The position numbers were made by a program, and so were the translations under genes. A stretch of 64,000 nt of DNA from an uncultured Oscillospiraceae bacterium. GTDB lineage: Bacteria > Bacillota > Clostridia > Oscillospirales > Oscillospiraceae. The notes beneath the pieces are model-generated. The model made no database searches. It saw only the letters and a list, made by a program, of their open reading frames with translations, and was not told the DNA's origin. The DNA lies in the NCBI GenBank assembly GCA_934553255.1, contig CAKTEZ010000002.1:1-64000 (forward strand), written 5' to 3'. This document shows positions 17,485 to 26,340 of the stretch, piece after piece; position 1 is the stretch's first letter; every line of letters starts with the position of its first letter.

Positions 17485-17660
17485 CAAAAGGGGAAACGCA
17501 CAGAATACTTCACCTTTCCGTTCCGTCACAGCCCCTTTGTTCCGCGGTCGCCCGCGTATTTGTCGGCTGTGTGCGCGCCGGAACCGCACGGGGAGGCATC
17601 CGCCGAAAATTCGATCACCTCCCGCCTCGTTGTCCTCTGCAAAAGAGGCTCATGGCGCTT
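17485..17660 (-). ncRNA. glmS ribozyme-riboswitch
   Basis: The minus strand reads AAGCGCC at the 5' end (cleavage expected between A17659 and G17658). It then has ACGAGG, ATCGAATTTTCGGCGGATGCCTCCC, AGCCGACAAATAC and AAAGGTGAA, the conserved core of the glmS ribozyme in order. Glucosamine-6-phosphate serves as cofactor for self-cleavage and so lowers glmS mRNA. It ends about 80 bases before the glmS start; a GCAGGGCG/CGCCCTGC hairpin lies between. The 3' boundary is approximate. Confidence 0.95.
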
Positions 17661-17804
17661 ATGTCGGTTTTTCTCCGAAAATCTCCTTTCTCCGTCTGTG
17701 CTTGAAAAATATACCTCCACCGTCCGGATAAGACGGAGGAATGCAATAAAATGTTCCCGCGCGGGGCAAAGTAAGGCGAACGATCTTTGCAAGGAGGCTT
17801 CGCC

Positions 17805-18488
17805 ATGGCCACCGCGTTTATACGCACGATCCTTTTATACTTCATCATCATGCTCGGCCTGCGGCTGATGGGCAAGCGCCAGATCGGCGAGCTGGAGCCG
17901 ACCGAGCTGGTACTCACGATGCTCATTTCCGACCTTGCCGCCGTGCCGATGCAGGACTTCGGCATTCCGCTCATCAACGGCGTGGTGCCGATCGTGACGC
18001 TGCTGGCGCTCTCGATGCTGCTCTCGTGCGGCTGCATGCGCTCCATCCGCCTGCGGCGGCTGGTGTGCGGCAGTCCGACCACGCTCATCAAGGACGGACA
18101 GCTGCAGCAGGCCGCCATGCGCTCGAACCGCTTCACGCTCGACGAACTGGTGGAGGAGCTGCGAAGCCAGGGCGTGACCGACCTTACGACCGTGAAGTAC
18201 GCTATTCTGGAAACGAACGGACAGCTCTCCGTGCTGCTCTATCCCTCGGAGCAGCCCGCGACGCCCCGCCAGCTGGGGCGGGCGGTCAAAGACGACTTGT
18301 TCCTGCCGACCATTCTCATCAACGGCGGGCGCGTGCTGGAGGATAACCTCGCCTACTGCGCCCTTGACCGCACATGGCTCGCGCGGCAGCTTGCCGCGCA
18401 CGGCTTCCGCGACGCGCGGGAGGTGCTGCTGCTGTCCATCGATGGGGCGGGCAAAGTCCTGTGCATCGGAAAGGAGGCGGGCAAATGA
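17805..18488 (+). CDS. DUF421 (YetF-like) membrane protein
   Basis: A 227-residue protein with about three N-terminal hydrophobic segments and a cytoplasmic tail. It shows the family pattern RLMGKRQIGELEPTELVLTMLISD and FTLDELVEELRSQGVTDLTTVKYA. AAGGAGG lies 7 bases before ATG 17805; an upstream in-frame TTG is less likely. In Bacillus, relatives affect spore germination or are uncharacterised. The stop overlaps the next start (ATGA), so it is coupled to a DUF4363 gene, a pairing common in clostridia. Confidence 0.9.
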   Translation: MATAFIRTILLYFIIMLGLRLMGKRQIGELEPTELVLTMLISDLAAVPMQDFGIPLINGVVPIVTLLALSMLLSCGCMRSIRLRRLVCGSPTTLIKDGQLQQAAMRSNRFTLDELVEELRSQGVTDLTTVKYAILETNGQLSVLLYPSEQPATPRQLGRAVKDDLFLPTILINGGRVLEDNLAYCALDRTWLARQLAAHGFRDAREVLLLSIDGAGKVLCIGKEAGK

Positions 18489-18865
18489 AGCATTGGCTCG
18501 CTCCACTGCTCGCTCTCGCGCTGCTGCTCGGCGCATCGCTCTGGAACGCGCGCACCGTCGCGCAGAGCGTGGAGGACTGGTGCGCCGCGCTGGAGACCAC
18601 CCTGCCCGCCGCCGAGACGGAGGACTGGGACACGGTGCGCGAAACGCTCGACCGCGTTTACGACGCATGGAACGCACGGCAGACCTACTTCCACATCATG
18701 GTCGAGCATGCGGAGCTGGACGCGGCGGAGGCTCTGTTTGCCGTGTCGCGCAGCTATGCCGAAAGCGAGGAAGCGGCGGAATTCCGCGCCAACACCGCGG
18801 ACCTGCTCACGCAGCTCACGCTCCTGCGCGAGATGGAGGCGGTCTCCATCCGGAATATTCTGTAG
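18485..18865 (+). CDS. DUF4363 family protein
   Basis: A 126-residue protein with one N-terminal hydrophobic segment (WLAPLLALALLLGASLW), followed by a helical region rich in Ala, Glu and Leu (TYFHIMVEHAELDAAEALFA). The ATG overlaps the DUF421 stop. Its partner suggests a joint role at the membrane, possibly linked to sporulation, but no function is known. It ends six bases from the convergent nrdR stop, with no terminator between. Confidence 0.8.
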   Translation: MKHWLAPLLALALLLGASLWNARTVAQSVEDWCAALETTLPAAETEDWDTVRETLDRVYDAWNARQTYFHIMVEHAELDAAEALFAVSRSYAESEEAAEFRANTADLLTQLTLLREMEAVSIRNIL

Positions 18866-18871
18866 ACCCTC

Positions 18872-19330
18872 TCAGGTCTTGTCGGCAAGAAGCTTGTTCA
18901 GTTCGTGCATGAAGGTGTCGATGTCCTTGAACTGGCGGTAAACGGAAGCGAAGCGGACATAGGCGACCTCGTCCACGCTGCGAAGCTTATCCATCACCTG
19001 CTCGCCGATGGCCTCGGTCGAGACCTCGCGCTCGAGGGAGTTCTGCAAATTCTGCTCGATCTCCTCGCTGATACGCTCCAGTTCGTCGAAGGGAACGGGG
19101 CGCTTTTCGCAGGCGCGGATCATGCCGCGCAGCACCTTGCTGCGGTCGAAGCTCTGGCGGCTGCCGTCCTTTTTGATGACGACCATCGGCAGACTTTCCA
19201 CCGTTTCATAGGTGGTAAAGCGCTTTTCGCAGGACAGGCACTCGCGGCGGCGGCGAATGCTGCTGCCCTCCTCCGCCGGACGGGAATCCACGACCTTGCT
19301 TTCCTTATAGCCGCAATAGGGGCATTTCAT
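18872..19330 (-). CDS. nrdR: Transcriptional repressor NrdR
   Basis: Nucleotide-sensing repressor of ribonucleotide reductase genes. The 152 residues have a zinc ribbon ([18 protein letters not shown] and [12 protein letters not shown]) and an ATP-cone domain ([20 protein letters not shown]). Length is typical. No ribonucleotide reductase gene is in the window. Between it and the next gene (19331-19424) a TTGACA and a TACAAT are present but not well spaced, so the promoter is left open. Confidence 0.97.
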   Translation of the reverse strand: MKCPYCGYKESKVVDSRPAEEGSSIRRRRECLSCEKRFTTYETVESLPMVVIKKDGSRQSFDRSKVLRGMIRACEKRPVPFDELERISEEIEQNLQNSLEREVSTEAIGEQVMDKLRSVDEVAYVRFASVYRQFKDIDTFMHELNKLLADKT

Positions 19331-19424
19331 CGTCTGTACACCTCATTTTCTTTCGTTTGGGTACTCTGCCATTGGTATTGTAGCACACTCCCTTGTCAAT
19401 TGGTAGACATAATTTTCACTTTTT

Positions 19425-19685
19425 TCAAAATATTGGGGCTTTCTTTTCGTCAAAGGCATAGATGATGTACTCCTGCCCGCCGATGGTCTGCACGCGGGCA
19501 AAGCAGAAAAGCTCCGGCAGCGGCCACGGCTGCGCGGGCGAATACGGGAGAGCATATTCCGCCCGCCCGTGCGCTTCGCGCCGGAGAGCATGGGAGAACG
19601 CCAGCTCCCAGCGTCCCATGGAAAAGCGTGCCGCCGCGCCCCTCTGCCAGACGCCGCGCCCGTCCGTTTCCCTGCCGTATTCCAT
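19425..19685 (-). CDS. Hypothetical protein, 86 residues
   Basis: A short frame starting MEYGRETDGRGVWQRGAAAR and ending TIGGQEYIIYAFDEKKAPIF. A GGAGG sits 7 bases before the ATG, and the product is soluble with balanced composition, which favours a real gene over a shadow. It follows the secreted 188-residue protein by 81 bases in the same direction. No family is recognised. Confidence 0.55.
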   Translation of the reverse strand: MEYGRETDGRGVWQRGAAARFSMGRWELAFSHALRREAHGRAEYALPYSPAQPWPLPELFCFARVQTIGGQEYIIYAFDEKKAPIF

Positions 19686-19766
19686 GCACCCGCCTCCCTC
19701 CGTGCCTCTCCGGACAGAAAAACTGCCTGTACAGTCTATGCACAGGCAGCTTTGTTTATTTCCGTT

Positions 19767-20333
19767 TTACTTTACCTCATATGTCCCGCGGACGAGGACC
19801 TTGGTGGTGGCGGCGGTCGCCTTCACCCCGCGGTCCGAAATGGTCATCATATAGAGATGGTTTTTCACAAGGCTCCTGCCGTTTTCCAGGGTCGATGCCG
19901 AGGTCGCGTCAATAAGGCCCGGGCTGGACGGCGAAACGGCGGCCGCCGTGCCGACGCGCAGCATGACCTCGCAGCCGATGGCGCCGTAAAGCGTCTGGCC
20001 GTTCGTCATCGTCACGACCACAAAGCTGTCCACCGTGCCGGAGGCTTCGCCCTCTGCGGGCGTCTGCCCGCCGTACTGCTCCTCCAGCCGCGCAAGGTCT
20101 GCGTCCACCTGCGCGGCGAGCGCCTTCGCGGTCTCGCCCTCGCGCGCGGCGAGCTTTTCGTCCACCGTGCCGAGCAGCTCCGGCAGGAACTTTCCGTTGA
20201 GATAGCTGAGCGTCACGAGCGGGTCCTCGGATGTACCGGCCGTTCCCGCAGCCATGACGGAAATGCTCAAAAGCGTCAGGCTCGTGAGCAGGAGCGTAAA
20301 GAGCCGCGTGAGGGCCTTGTGCTGTTTCTTCAT
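19767..20333 (-). CDS. Secreted protein of unknown function, 188 residues
   Basis: Begins with a classical signal peptide (KKQHKALTRLFTLLLTSLTL then LSISVMAAGTAG). The mature part has DPLVTLSYLNGKFLPELLGT near residue 38, a helical Ala/Glu stretch (EGETAKALAAQVDADLARLE), and a beta-rich end (FVVVTMTNGQTLYGAIGCEV). It lies downstream of mazF in the lipoprotein-alr-mazF run. Function unknown. Confidence 0.72.
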   Translation of the reverse strand: MKKQHKALTRLFTLLLTSLTLLSISVMAAGTAGTSEDPLVTLSYLNGKFLPELLGTVDEKLAAREGETAKALAAQVDADLARLEEQYGGQTPAEGEASGTVDSFVVVTMTNGQTLYGAIGCEVMLRVGTAAAVSPSSPGLIDATSASTLENGRSLVKNHLYMMTISDRGVKATAATTKVLVRGTYEVK

Positions 20334-20416
20334 GTATGTACCTTCCTTTTCTTCCGTGGAGCGGTGGGGACTCTCGCCGGAGGAGAGAGGGCGGTGCGTC
20401 CCTCCCCCCTGCGGCT

Positions 20417-20782
20417 CTATAGCAGCTGCGTGTTCTGCAGCCCGAAGCTCACCGCGATGGCCGCGTCAATGCGTTCCATCAGCTCGCCGTCCACGCGTCC
20501 CATGCGTTCGCGCAGCCGGCGCTTGTCAAGCGTGCGGACCTGCTCGAGCAGCACCACGCTGTCGCGCGGCAGGCCGTGGTCCGGCGCGGAGAGCGAAATA
20601 TGCGTCGGCAGCTTTGCCTTGTTCGTCTGGGACGTGATGGCGGCGGCGATCACCGTTGGGCTGTAGCGGTTGCCGGTGTCGTTTTGAATGATGAGCACCG
20701 GACGCACGCCGCCCTGCTCGCTCCCGACCACGGGAGAGAGGTCGGCGTAATAAATATCGCCTCGTCTGACATTGGTATCCAC
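20417..20782 (-). CDS. mazF: MazF/PemK-type endoribonuclease toxin
   Basis: Sequence-specific mRNA interferase. The core [45 protein letters not shown] and [16 protein letters not shown] is typical of the Bacillus NdoA group. The start is taken as GTG (20780-20782), giving 121 residues as in relatives; the frame is open 22 codons further upstream and the GGAG before GTG is rather distant, so the start is uncertain. In Bacillus the order is alr-antitoxin-toxin; here only 149 bases separate alr and mazF, with no antitoxin frame. Confidence 0.92.
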   Translation of the reverse strand: MDTNVRRGDIYYADLSPVVGSEQGGVRPVLIIQNDTGNRYSPTVIAAAITSQTNKAKLPTHISLSAPDHGLPRDSVVLLEQVRTLDKRRLRERMGRVDGELMERIDAAIAVSFGLQNTQLL

Positions 20783-20931
20783 GCTTCGTTCACACTCCGA
20801 GAAGAAGTTCCCGCGCTCGGTCGGCGGGTCACTTTCATTCTCCCACACTCGGGCGGGATTTATACGAAGTGCGCGTCAATTTCTCCGCATCCCACCCGCG
20901 CTATCCTATGCCGGAGGCGCGGAGGCGGTGC

Positions 20932-22122
20932 TTATCCGAGGAGCTGGAGATTGTGGTCAACGCATTTGCCGCCGAGGTAGTAATACCGCGGCACGCGCTT
21001 GCTGACGGCGCAGAGCAGCTCGTAGCTGATGGTGCCGCATTGCTTTGCGGCGGTCTCGATGAGCTGATGCCCGCCGAACACCTCGATCTCGTCGCCGACC
21101 TTGAGCTGCGGGAGGTCGGTCGCGTCGATCATGCACATATCCATGCAGATGCGCCCGACCTGCTGCGCCTCGCCGTAAGGCGTCAGCACGCGCAGCTTGC
21201 CGGAGAGCGCGCGGAAGAGGCCGTCGGCGTAGCCGATGGGCAGCACCGCGATGCGGCTGGGTCTTGTCGTGAAAAACCGGCGGCCGTAGCTGATGGAGGT
21301 GTTGGGGTCAAAGTCCTTGATGGTGGAAACGGTGGTCTTGACGGTCATAACGGGCTTCATGCCCATCTGCTCGGCAAGGTCGCCCGTGCCGTAGAGAATG
21401 ATGCCGCAGCGCACCATGTCCCACGCCCACTCGGGATAGCTGGCGATGCCGCCCGCGTTACAGCAATGGTGCAGGCGGAATTGGAAACGCCCCTGCGTCT
21501 CCGCCGCGTCGATCATGCGGAGGAAGCGCTCGTGCTGGATCTTCGTAAATTCCACGCACTCGTCCGCCGCCTCGTCGCTGACGCAGAAGTGCGTGAACAC
21601 GCCCTCCACATCCAGCCCGGGCAGCGTAAGGACCTTCAGAATGTCGCGCAGGCTCGCGTCGAAATGCGCGTCGTCGCATTGGAAGCCGAGGCGGCCCATG
21701 CCGGTGTCGAGCTTAACATGGACCTTCATCGTTCCGCCCGCGCGCACGGCGGCAGCGGAATACGCCTCAGCGATGGCAAGGTTCGGCACCGCCTGCGTCA
21801 TGTCGTTTTTCAGGATGCGCTCCGCTTGCTCGGCCGGGGTAAAGCCCAGCATCAGGATGGGAAGCGTGATCCCGTTCACGCGCAGTTCCTCGCACTCGTC
21901 GAGGTTCGACACGGCGAGATAGCCCGCGCCGAGTTTTTCAAGGTGCCTCGCCACACGCACCGCGCCGTGGCCGTAGGCGTCCGCCTTCACCACGCCGAGG
22001 AGCTTTGCTTTCGGACCCACCTGCTTGCGTATGGTCTCAAAGTTGTGCGTCAGGTTATCCAGATTGATCTCCGCCCAGGTCCGCTTCAGTGTACTCTCCA
22101 TTTTAAGTTCACTGCTTTCCAT
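20932..22122 (-). CDS. alr: Alanine racemase
   Basis: PLP enzyme making D-alanine for peptidoglycan. The PLP lysine lies in LLGVVKADAYGHG; LDTGMGRLGF and the catalytic tyrosine region SISYGRRFFTTRPSRIAVLPIGYADG are present. The open frame gives 396 residues. The ATG at 22122 and a second at 22101 (MESTLKRTWAEI) are both plausible, and neither has a strong ribosome site. It is 29 bases after the lipoprotein gene, suggesting a shared transcript. Confidence 0.95.
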   Translation of the reverse strand: MESSELKMESTLKRTWAEINLDNLTHNFETIRKQVGPKAKLLGVVKADAYGHGAVRVARHLEKLGAGYLAVSNLDECEELRVNGITLPILMLGFTPAEQAERILKNDMTQAVPNLAIAEAYSAAAVRAGGTMKVHVKLDTGMGRLGFQCDDAHFDASLRDILKVLTLPGLDVEGVFTHFCVSDEAADECVEFTKIQHERFLRMIDAAETQGRFQFRLHHCCNAGGIASYPEWAWDMVRCGIILYGTGDLAEQMGMKPVMTVKTTVSTIKDFDPNTSISYGRRFFTTRPSRIAVLPIGYADGLFRALSGKLRVLTPYGEAQQVGRICMDMCMIDATDLPQLKVGDEIEVFGGHQLIETAAKQCGTISYELLCAVSKRVPRYYYLGGKCVDHNLQLLG

Positions 22123-22151
22123 ATCGGTGTAACGGCGCGTGCCGTCCGCTC

Positions 22152-22763
22152 CTATTCCGCGGCGGCGCTTCCGTCCGATGCCATTGTATCACAAAAAGTG
22201 AAGCTCGTAAACTCTATAAATGCGGCAATCTCCTCATTTTCCGCGATTTCGGCGTACAGCGGCGCGCCGTCCGGCGTGAACCAGACCGTATAGCGCAGCG
22301 TACTGCCGCTCGCTTCGCTTTCAAGCGAAAGGCGGAGCGTGCGCTCCGTATCGCCGAGGGTCTCCTCGTTCTGCTCCAAAAGATACCCATCGCCCACCGC
22401 GCGCAGCGTCAGCGGGACGCAGTTCACGGCGCTCAGGCCCTCGACCGCGCCGCCCGCGTCGAGTACCAGCCCATCGTATTCCAGCTTGAGCGCGTCGGCG
22501 CTCAGGCGCGCCGTCACCCCCGCGAGCAGCTCGGGCGCAAGCACGGTGACGCGCGTCTCCTCCCCGTCCGCGTCAAAGCGGAGCGTGTAGCGCGCGTCGC
22601 CCTCCTCGCGCGGGAGCGCGACCTCAGCGGCGGCGGAGTAAGCCGTGAGCGCGGCATAGCGCCCGCGCAGCTCCTCCGCGCGGGCCTCATTCTCCCCCGT
22701 GCGGCAGGCGGGGAGGGAAAGCAGCAGCATTCCGGACAACACGAGCGCAGCAAATTTCCGCAT
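22152..22763 (-). CDS. Putative lipoprotein, 203 residues
   Basis: Start MRKFAALVLSGMLLLSLPAC at 22763, with GGAGGA upstream and a lipobox cysteine at residue 20. The mature part is beta-rich with alternating charged and hydrophobic residues (ARYTLRFDADGEETRVTVLA, LRYTVWFTPDGAPLYAEIAE), reminiscent of LolA/LppX-like lipoprotein folds; that is only a shape impression. It opens the cluster with alr and mazF. Function unknown. Confidence 0.8.
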   Translation of the reverse strand: MRKFAALVLSGMLLLSLPACRTGENEARAEELRGRYAALTAYSAAAEVALPREEGDARYTLRFDADGEETRVTVLAPELLAGVTARLSADALKLEYDGLVLDAGGAVEGLSAVNCVPLTLRAVGDGYLLEQNEETLGDTERTLRLSLESEASGSTLRYTVWFTPDGAPLYAEIAENEEIAAFIEFTSFTFCDTMASDGSAAAE

Positions 22764-22892
22764 GGTAAGTCCTCCATCGAACAGCATCGTTTTTCCATGG
22801 ATATGCCCCGCGCGGCGCTTCTATGTGCATTTTAGCGCGGCGGCGCGCCGCCGTCCATGGAAAATTCTGGCAGAGGCGGCGCCGAAAAACGG

Positions 22893-22921
22893 TTGAAGCG
22901 CGCGGCGAACTGTGTCATAAT
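22893..22921 (+). promoter_or_regulatory. Promoter of the secreted protease gene
   Basis: TTGAAG (22893-22898), 17 bases, CATAAT (22916-22921) on the plus strand. The divergent lipoprotein promoter was not resolved in the GC-rich 22764-22892 stretch. Confidence 0.65.
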
Positions 22922-22953
22922 AGGCGCAGCAAATGCAATTCGGAGGTATCCCC

Positions 22954-24327
22954 ATGAAGAAAAAACTGCTGACGCTTCTCTGCGCCCTCGCGCTGACCGT
23001 TTCTCTCGTTCCCTGCGCGCAGGCGCTGGAGGGCGAGGGAACGCGCGCCGCGCGGGCGCTCTCCTCGCTCGGTCTCGTAAGCGGCACGGGGCGTGGATAT
23101 GCCGCCGCCGACGACGCCACGCAGGAGCAGGCCGCCGCGCTGCTCGTGCGTATGCTCGGCGCGGAGAAGGCCGCCAACGCCGACCGTCGCTGGTGCGGCT
23201 GGAAAAACATTCCCACCTGGGCGCGGAGCGCCGTGAACTACTGTGCCTACCACGCCCTGCTCTCCCCGGAGGAGTATGCGCCGAACGGCGCGCTGGACGC
23301 GGAGGTGTGGTGCGCGATGCTGCTGCGCGCCCTCGGCTACGGCGGCGAGCTTGGCGTCAGCCCAGCGCGGATGGCGCAGCGCATCGGTCTCGTCCCCCGC
23401 GCCCTCAGCGGATCGCTCACGCGCGGCGATTTGTTTGAAACGGCGCTCGGCGCGCTGACCTATCCCACCGCGGACGGTCACACGCTGCTCGGCGTTTTGC
23501 TGGACAGAAAGCTTTGCTCCGCCGACGCTGCGGATACGCTTGGGCTGCGGGGCGAGCGCCTGACCGCGCGGCAGACCGCCGACCGCTACCTCTCCGCCGT
23601 GCTGCGGCTTGAGCTGTATAACGACGAGGCGATGCAGGCCGCCGAGGAGGAGCGCACATCCTCCTCGAACGCGAGCGCGTTCCTCATTTCGCCCGACGGC
23701 CTTGCCGTGACGAATTACCACTCCATCGACGGGGCGGTCTACGGCACGGCAACGCTCGTCACCGGCGAGGTGTTTGCCATCGAGAGCGTCCTCTACTACG
23801 ATGCGGACATCGACATCGCGGTGATCCGCATTTCCCGCGCGAATACGCTCGGTGAGACCGCCGCGCGCTTCAACAGCATCGTGCTTGCCGGAACGGACGA
23901 GGTGCGCGTGGGCGATGTGGTGTACGCCATCGGCAACCCGCTGGGTCTTGGGCTCGCGATGAGTCAGGGCGTGGTGAGCGCCACGGCGCACGACGCCGAT
24001 CTCTCCACGCTGCCGTGCATCGTGAGCGACGCGACCATATCCCGCGGGTCGAGCGGCGGCGCGCTGCTCAACGAATACGGCCACGCCATTGCCGTGACGA
24101 CCGGCGCGTACACCTACGGCAACAATATGTACCTCGGCGTACCGGTCGATCCCGCGATGACCGCCGACCTGACCGGCGAGGGCATGACGCTCCGCGAGGT
24201 CGGCAACGCGGTCCTTGCCGCGCGCGAAGCCGCCGAGGAGGCCGCCCGCCGCGAAGCAGAGGCACCGGAAGGCGCGCCCTCCGGTGAAGACACGCCCGCC
24301 GGCCATGCGGAGGGTCCGCAGGAATAA
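22954..24327 (+). CDS. Secreted trypsin-like serine protease with N-terminal SLH-like region
   Basis: Start MKKKLLTLLCALALTVSLVP at 22954, with GGAGGT 7-8 bases upstream, gives a signal peptide. Residues about 30-200 resemble S-layer-homology-like repeats (ARALSSLGLVSGTGRGYAAA, WARSAVNYCAYHALLSPEEY). The C-terminal half is an S1 protease: VTNYHSIDG (His), YYDADIDIAVIRI (Asp), ATISRGSSGGALLNEYG (Ser). No PDZ domain follows, only an Ala/Glu-rich tail, unlike HtrA. It probably acts at the cell surface. Target unknown. Confidence 0.85.
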   Translation: MKKKLLTLLCALALTVSLVPCAQALEGEGTRAARALSSLGLVSGTGRGYAAADDATQEQAAALLVRMLGAEKAANADRRWCGWKNIPTWARSAVNYCAYHALLSPEEYAPNGALDAEVWCAMLLRALGYGGELGVSPARMAQRIGLVPRALSGSLTRGDLFETALGALTYPTADGHTLLGVLLDRKLCSADAADTLGLRGERLTARQTADRYLSAVLRLELYNDEAMQAAEEERTSSSNASAFLISPDGLAVTNYHSIDGAVYGTATLVTGEVFAIESVLYYDADIDIAVIRISRANTLGETAARFNSIVLAGTDEVRVGDVVYAIGNPLGLGLAMSQGVVSATAHDADLSTLPCIVSDATISRGSSGGALLNEYGHAIAVTTGAYTYGNNMYLGVPVDPAMTADLTGEGMTLREVGNAVLAAREAAEEAARREAEAPEGAPSGEDTPAGHAEGPQE

Positions 24328-24330
24328 CGC

Positions 24331-24376
24331 ACGCAAAAAAGGAACGCCGCCCGACGGACGGCGTTCCTTTTTGCGT
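24331..24376. terminator. Bidirectional terminator between the protease gene and pckA
   Basis: GGAACGCCG/CGGCGTTCC stem extended by ACGCAAAAA/TTTTTGCGT, between convergent genes. Confidence 0.88.
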
Positions 24377-24396
24377 TTTGGTCGTTTGCGGGCGGC

Positions 24397-26223
24397 TCAC
24401 TTTCTCTTATAGCCGCGGTTGAGACGCATCTCGAGCGCGTCCAGCTCCTCGTACAGCTCCTCGGGTACCTTGCCGATCTTCTCGTAGTAGGCGCGGGCGT
24501 CCTCGCACTCCTGCAGCCAGAGGTCGCGGTCGACGGAGAGCAGGCGGCGCATATCGTACATGGACATCTCAAGGCCCTCCATGTCGATGTCGTGCGTGTT
24601 CGGCTCATAGCCGAGGGCGGTCTCCGCCGCGCCGATCTCATCGTCCGCGCGGGAAATGATCCATTGCAGCACGCGCATATTGTCGCCGAAGCCGGGCCAT
24701 GCGAAGTGGCCCTCGTCGTCGGTGCGGAACCAGTTGACATTGAAGATCTTGGGCGGCTTGGGGATCTTCTTGCCCATATCCAGCCAATGCTGCCAGTAGT
24801 CGCCCATGTGGTAACCGCAGAAGGGCAGCATCGCCATGGGGTCACGGCGCACGACGCCGACCTGACCGGTCGCGGCGGCGGTGGTCTCCGACGCCATGAT
24901 GGAGCCGACGAAAACGCCGTGCTGCCAGTTGAAGGACTGGTAGACCAGCGGAGCGGTCTTGGCGCGGCGGCCGCCGAAGATGATGGCGCTGATGGGAACG
25001 CCCTCGGGATTATCGAACTCGGGACTCAGGCACGGGCAGTTGCGCGCGGGCGCGGTGAAGCGGCTGTTGGGGTGCGCCGCCTTTTCGGGGCTTTGCGGCG
25101 TCCACGGGCGGCCGCGCCAGTCGATCGCGCGGGCGGGCGGGGTCTTGTTCAGTCCCTCCCACCAAACGGTGTTGTCGCTCAGGTCGAGCGCGACATTGGT
25201 GAAGATGGTGTCCTTATGCGTGGAGATGAGGGCGTTGGGGTTGGACTTCATGGAGGTGCCGGGTGCGACGCCGAAGAAGCCGTTTTCGGGGTTCACCGCC
25301 CAGAGGCGGCCGTCCTTGCCGACGCGCAGCCACGCGATGTCGTCGCCCACGCACCAAACGCGCCAGCCCCAGCGCTGCAGGCCCTCGGGCGGAATGAGCA
25401 TGGCAAGGTTCGTCTTGCCGCAGGCGGAGGGGAAGGCGGCGGAAATGTACTTGATCTCACCGCGCGGGTTCTGGATGCCGAGGATGAGCATATGCTCCGC
25501 CATCCAGCCCTCCTGGCGGCCGAGGTTGGAGGCAATGCGAAGCGCGAAGCACTTCTTGCCCTGGAGTACATTGCCGCCGTAGTTGGAGTTGATGGAAATG
25601 ATGGTGTCGTCCTGCGGGAAGTGGACAATGTACTTGTTGTTTTTATCGAGATTGCACTGGCAGTGCAGTCCCTTGATAAAACCGGTATCGTCGCCGAGCG
25701 CGTCGCACACGGCCTTGCCGATACGGGTCATGATAGCCATATTCAAAACGACGTAGATGGAGTCCGTCAGCTCAAAGCCGTACTTGGCAAACGGCGAGCC
25801 GATGATGGACATGGAATACGGAATGACATACATGGTGCGGCCCTTGTAGGCGCCGTCTGCCAGAGCATACATCTTCGCGTACATCTCCTTGGGGTCCATC
25901 CAATGGTTGGTGGGACCGGCGTCCTCTTCCCGCTCACAGCAGATAAAGGTGCGGTCCTCGACACGGGCGACATCGTCCGGATCGGTGCGGTGGAGATAGC
26001 AGCCGGGGAGCTTATACTCGTTGAGCTTGATGAGGATGCCCTCCTCGACAGCCTGCTTCCGCAGCGCTTCGAGCTGTTCCTCCTCACCGGTGATCCAAAC
26101 GATCCTGTCCGGCTGGGTGATGGCGGCCATCTCGTCCATCCAGGACAGAACGGCCTCGTTGCGCGTCAGGGCGCTTGCCGCGTCCATCCACTTCAAAGCG
26201 GTCTTGCTTTTGGGTGTTGTCAT
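24397..26223 (-). CDS. pckA: Phosphoenolpyruvate carboxykinase (GTP)
   Basis: Interconverts oxaloacetate and PEP with GTP/GDP. Start MTTPKSKTALKWMD at 26223 follows GAGGAAAG; 608 residues fits the GTP family. Features are FPSACGKTNLAMLIPP (P-loop with reactive Cys), GDDIAWLRVGKDGRLWAVNPE, and RAKTAPLVYQSFNWQHGVFVG. In anaerobes it can fix CO2 towards oxaloacetate or serve gluconeogenesis. The gene stands alone behind a promoter buried in a large inverted repeat. Confidence 0.97.
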   Translation of the reverse strand: MTTPKSKTALKWMDAASALTRNEAVLSWMDEMAAITQPDRIVWITGEEEQLEALRKQAVEEGILIKLNEYKLPGCYLHRTDPDDVARVEDRTFICCEREEDAGPTNHWMDPKEMYAKMYALADGAYKGRTMYVIPYSMSIIGSPFAKYGFELTDSIYVVLNMAIMTRIGKAVCDALGDDTGFIKGLHCQCNLDKNNKYIVHFPQDDTIISINSNYGGNVLQGKKCFALRIASNLGRQEGWMAEHMLILGIQNPRGEIKYISAAFPSACGKTNLAMLIPPEGLQRWGWRVWCVGDDIAWLRVGKDGRLWAVNPENGFFGVAPGTSMKSNPNALISTHKDTIFTNVALDLSDNTVWWEGLNKTPPARAIDWRGRPWTPQSPEKAAHPNSRFTAPARNCPCLSPEFDNPEGVPISAIIFGGRRAKTAPLVYQSFNWQHGVFVGSIMASETTAAATGQVGVVRRDPMAMLPFCGYHMGDYWQHWLDMGKKIPKPPKIFNVNWFRTDDEGHFAWPGFGDNMRVLQWIISRADDEIGAAETALGYEPNTHDIDMEGLEMSMYDMRRLLSVDRDLWLQECEDARAYYEKIGKVPEELYEELDALEMRLNRGYKRK

Positions 26224-26340
26224 CTCGTTTCTTTCCTCTTCAGCATATCCGCGAGGCAAATGAAAAAATTTTTACCCCGTGGCTGTGTGGTTCGCTGTCA
26301 TCCCCGCGGGGAGAGGGAGCTGACCGATGCACAGAGAAAA

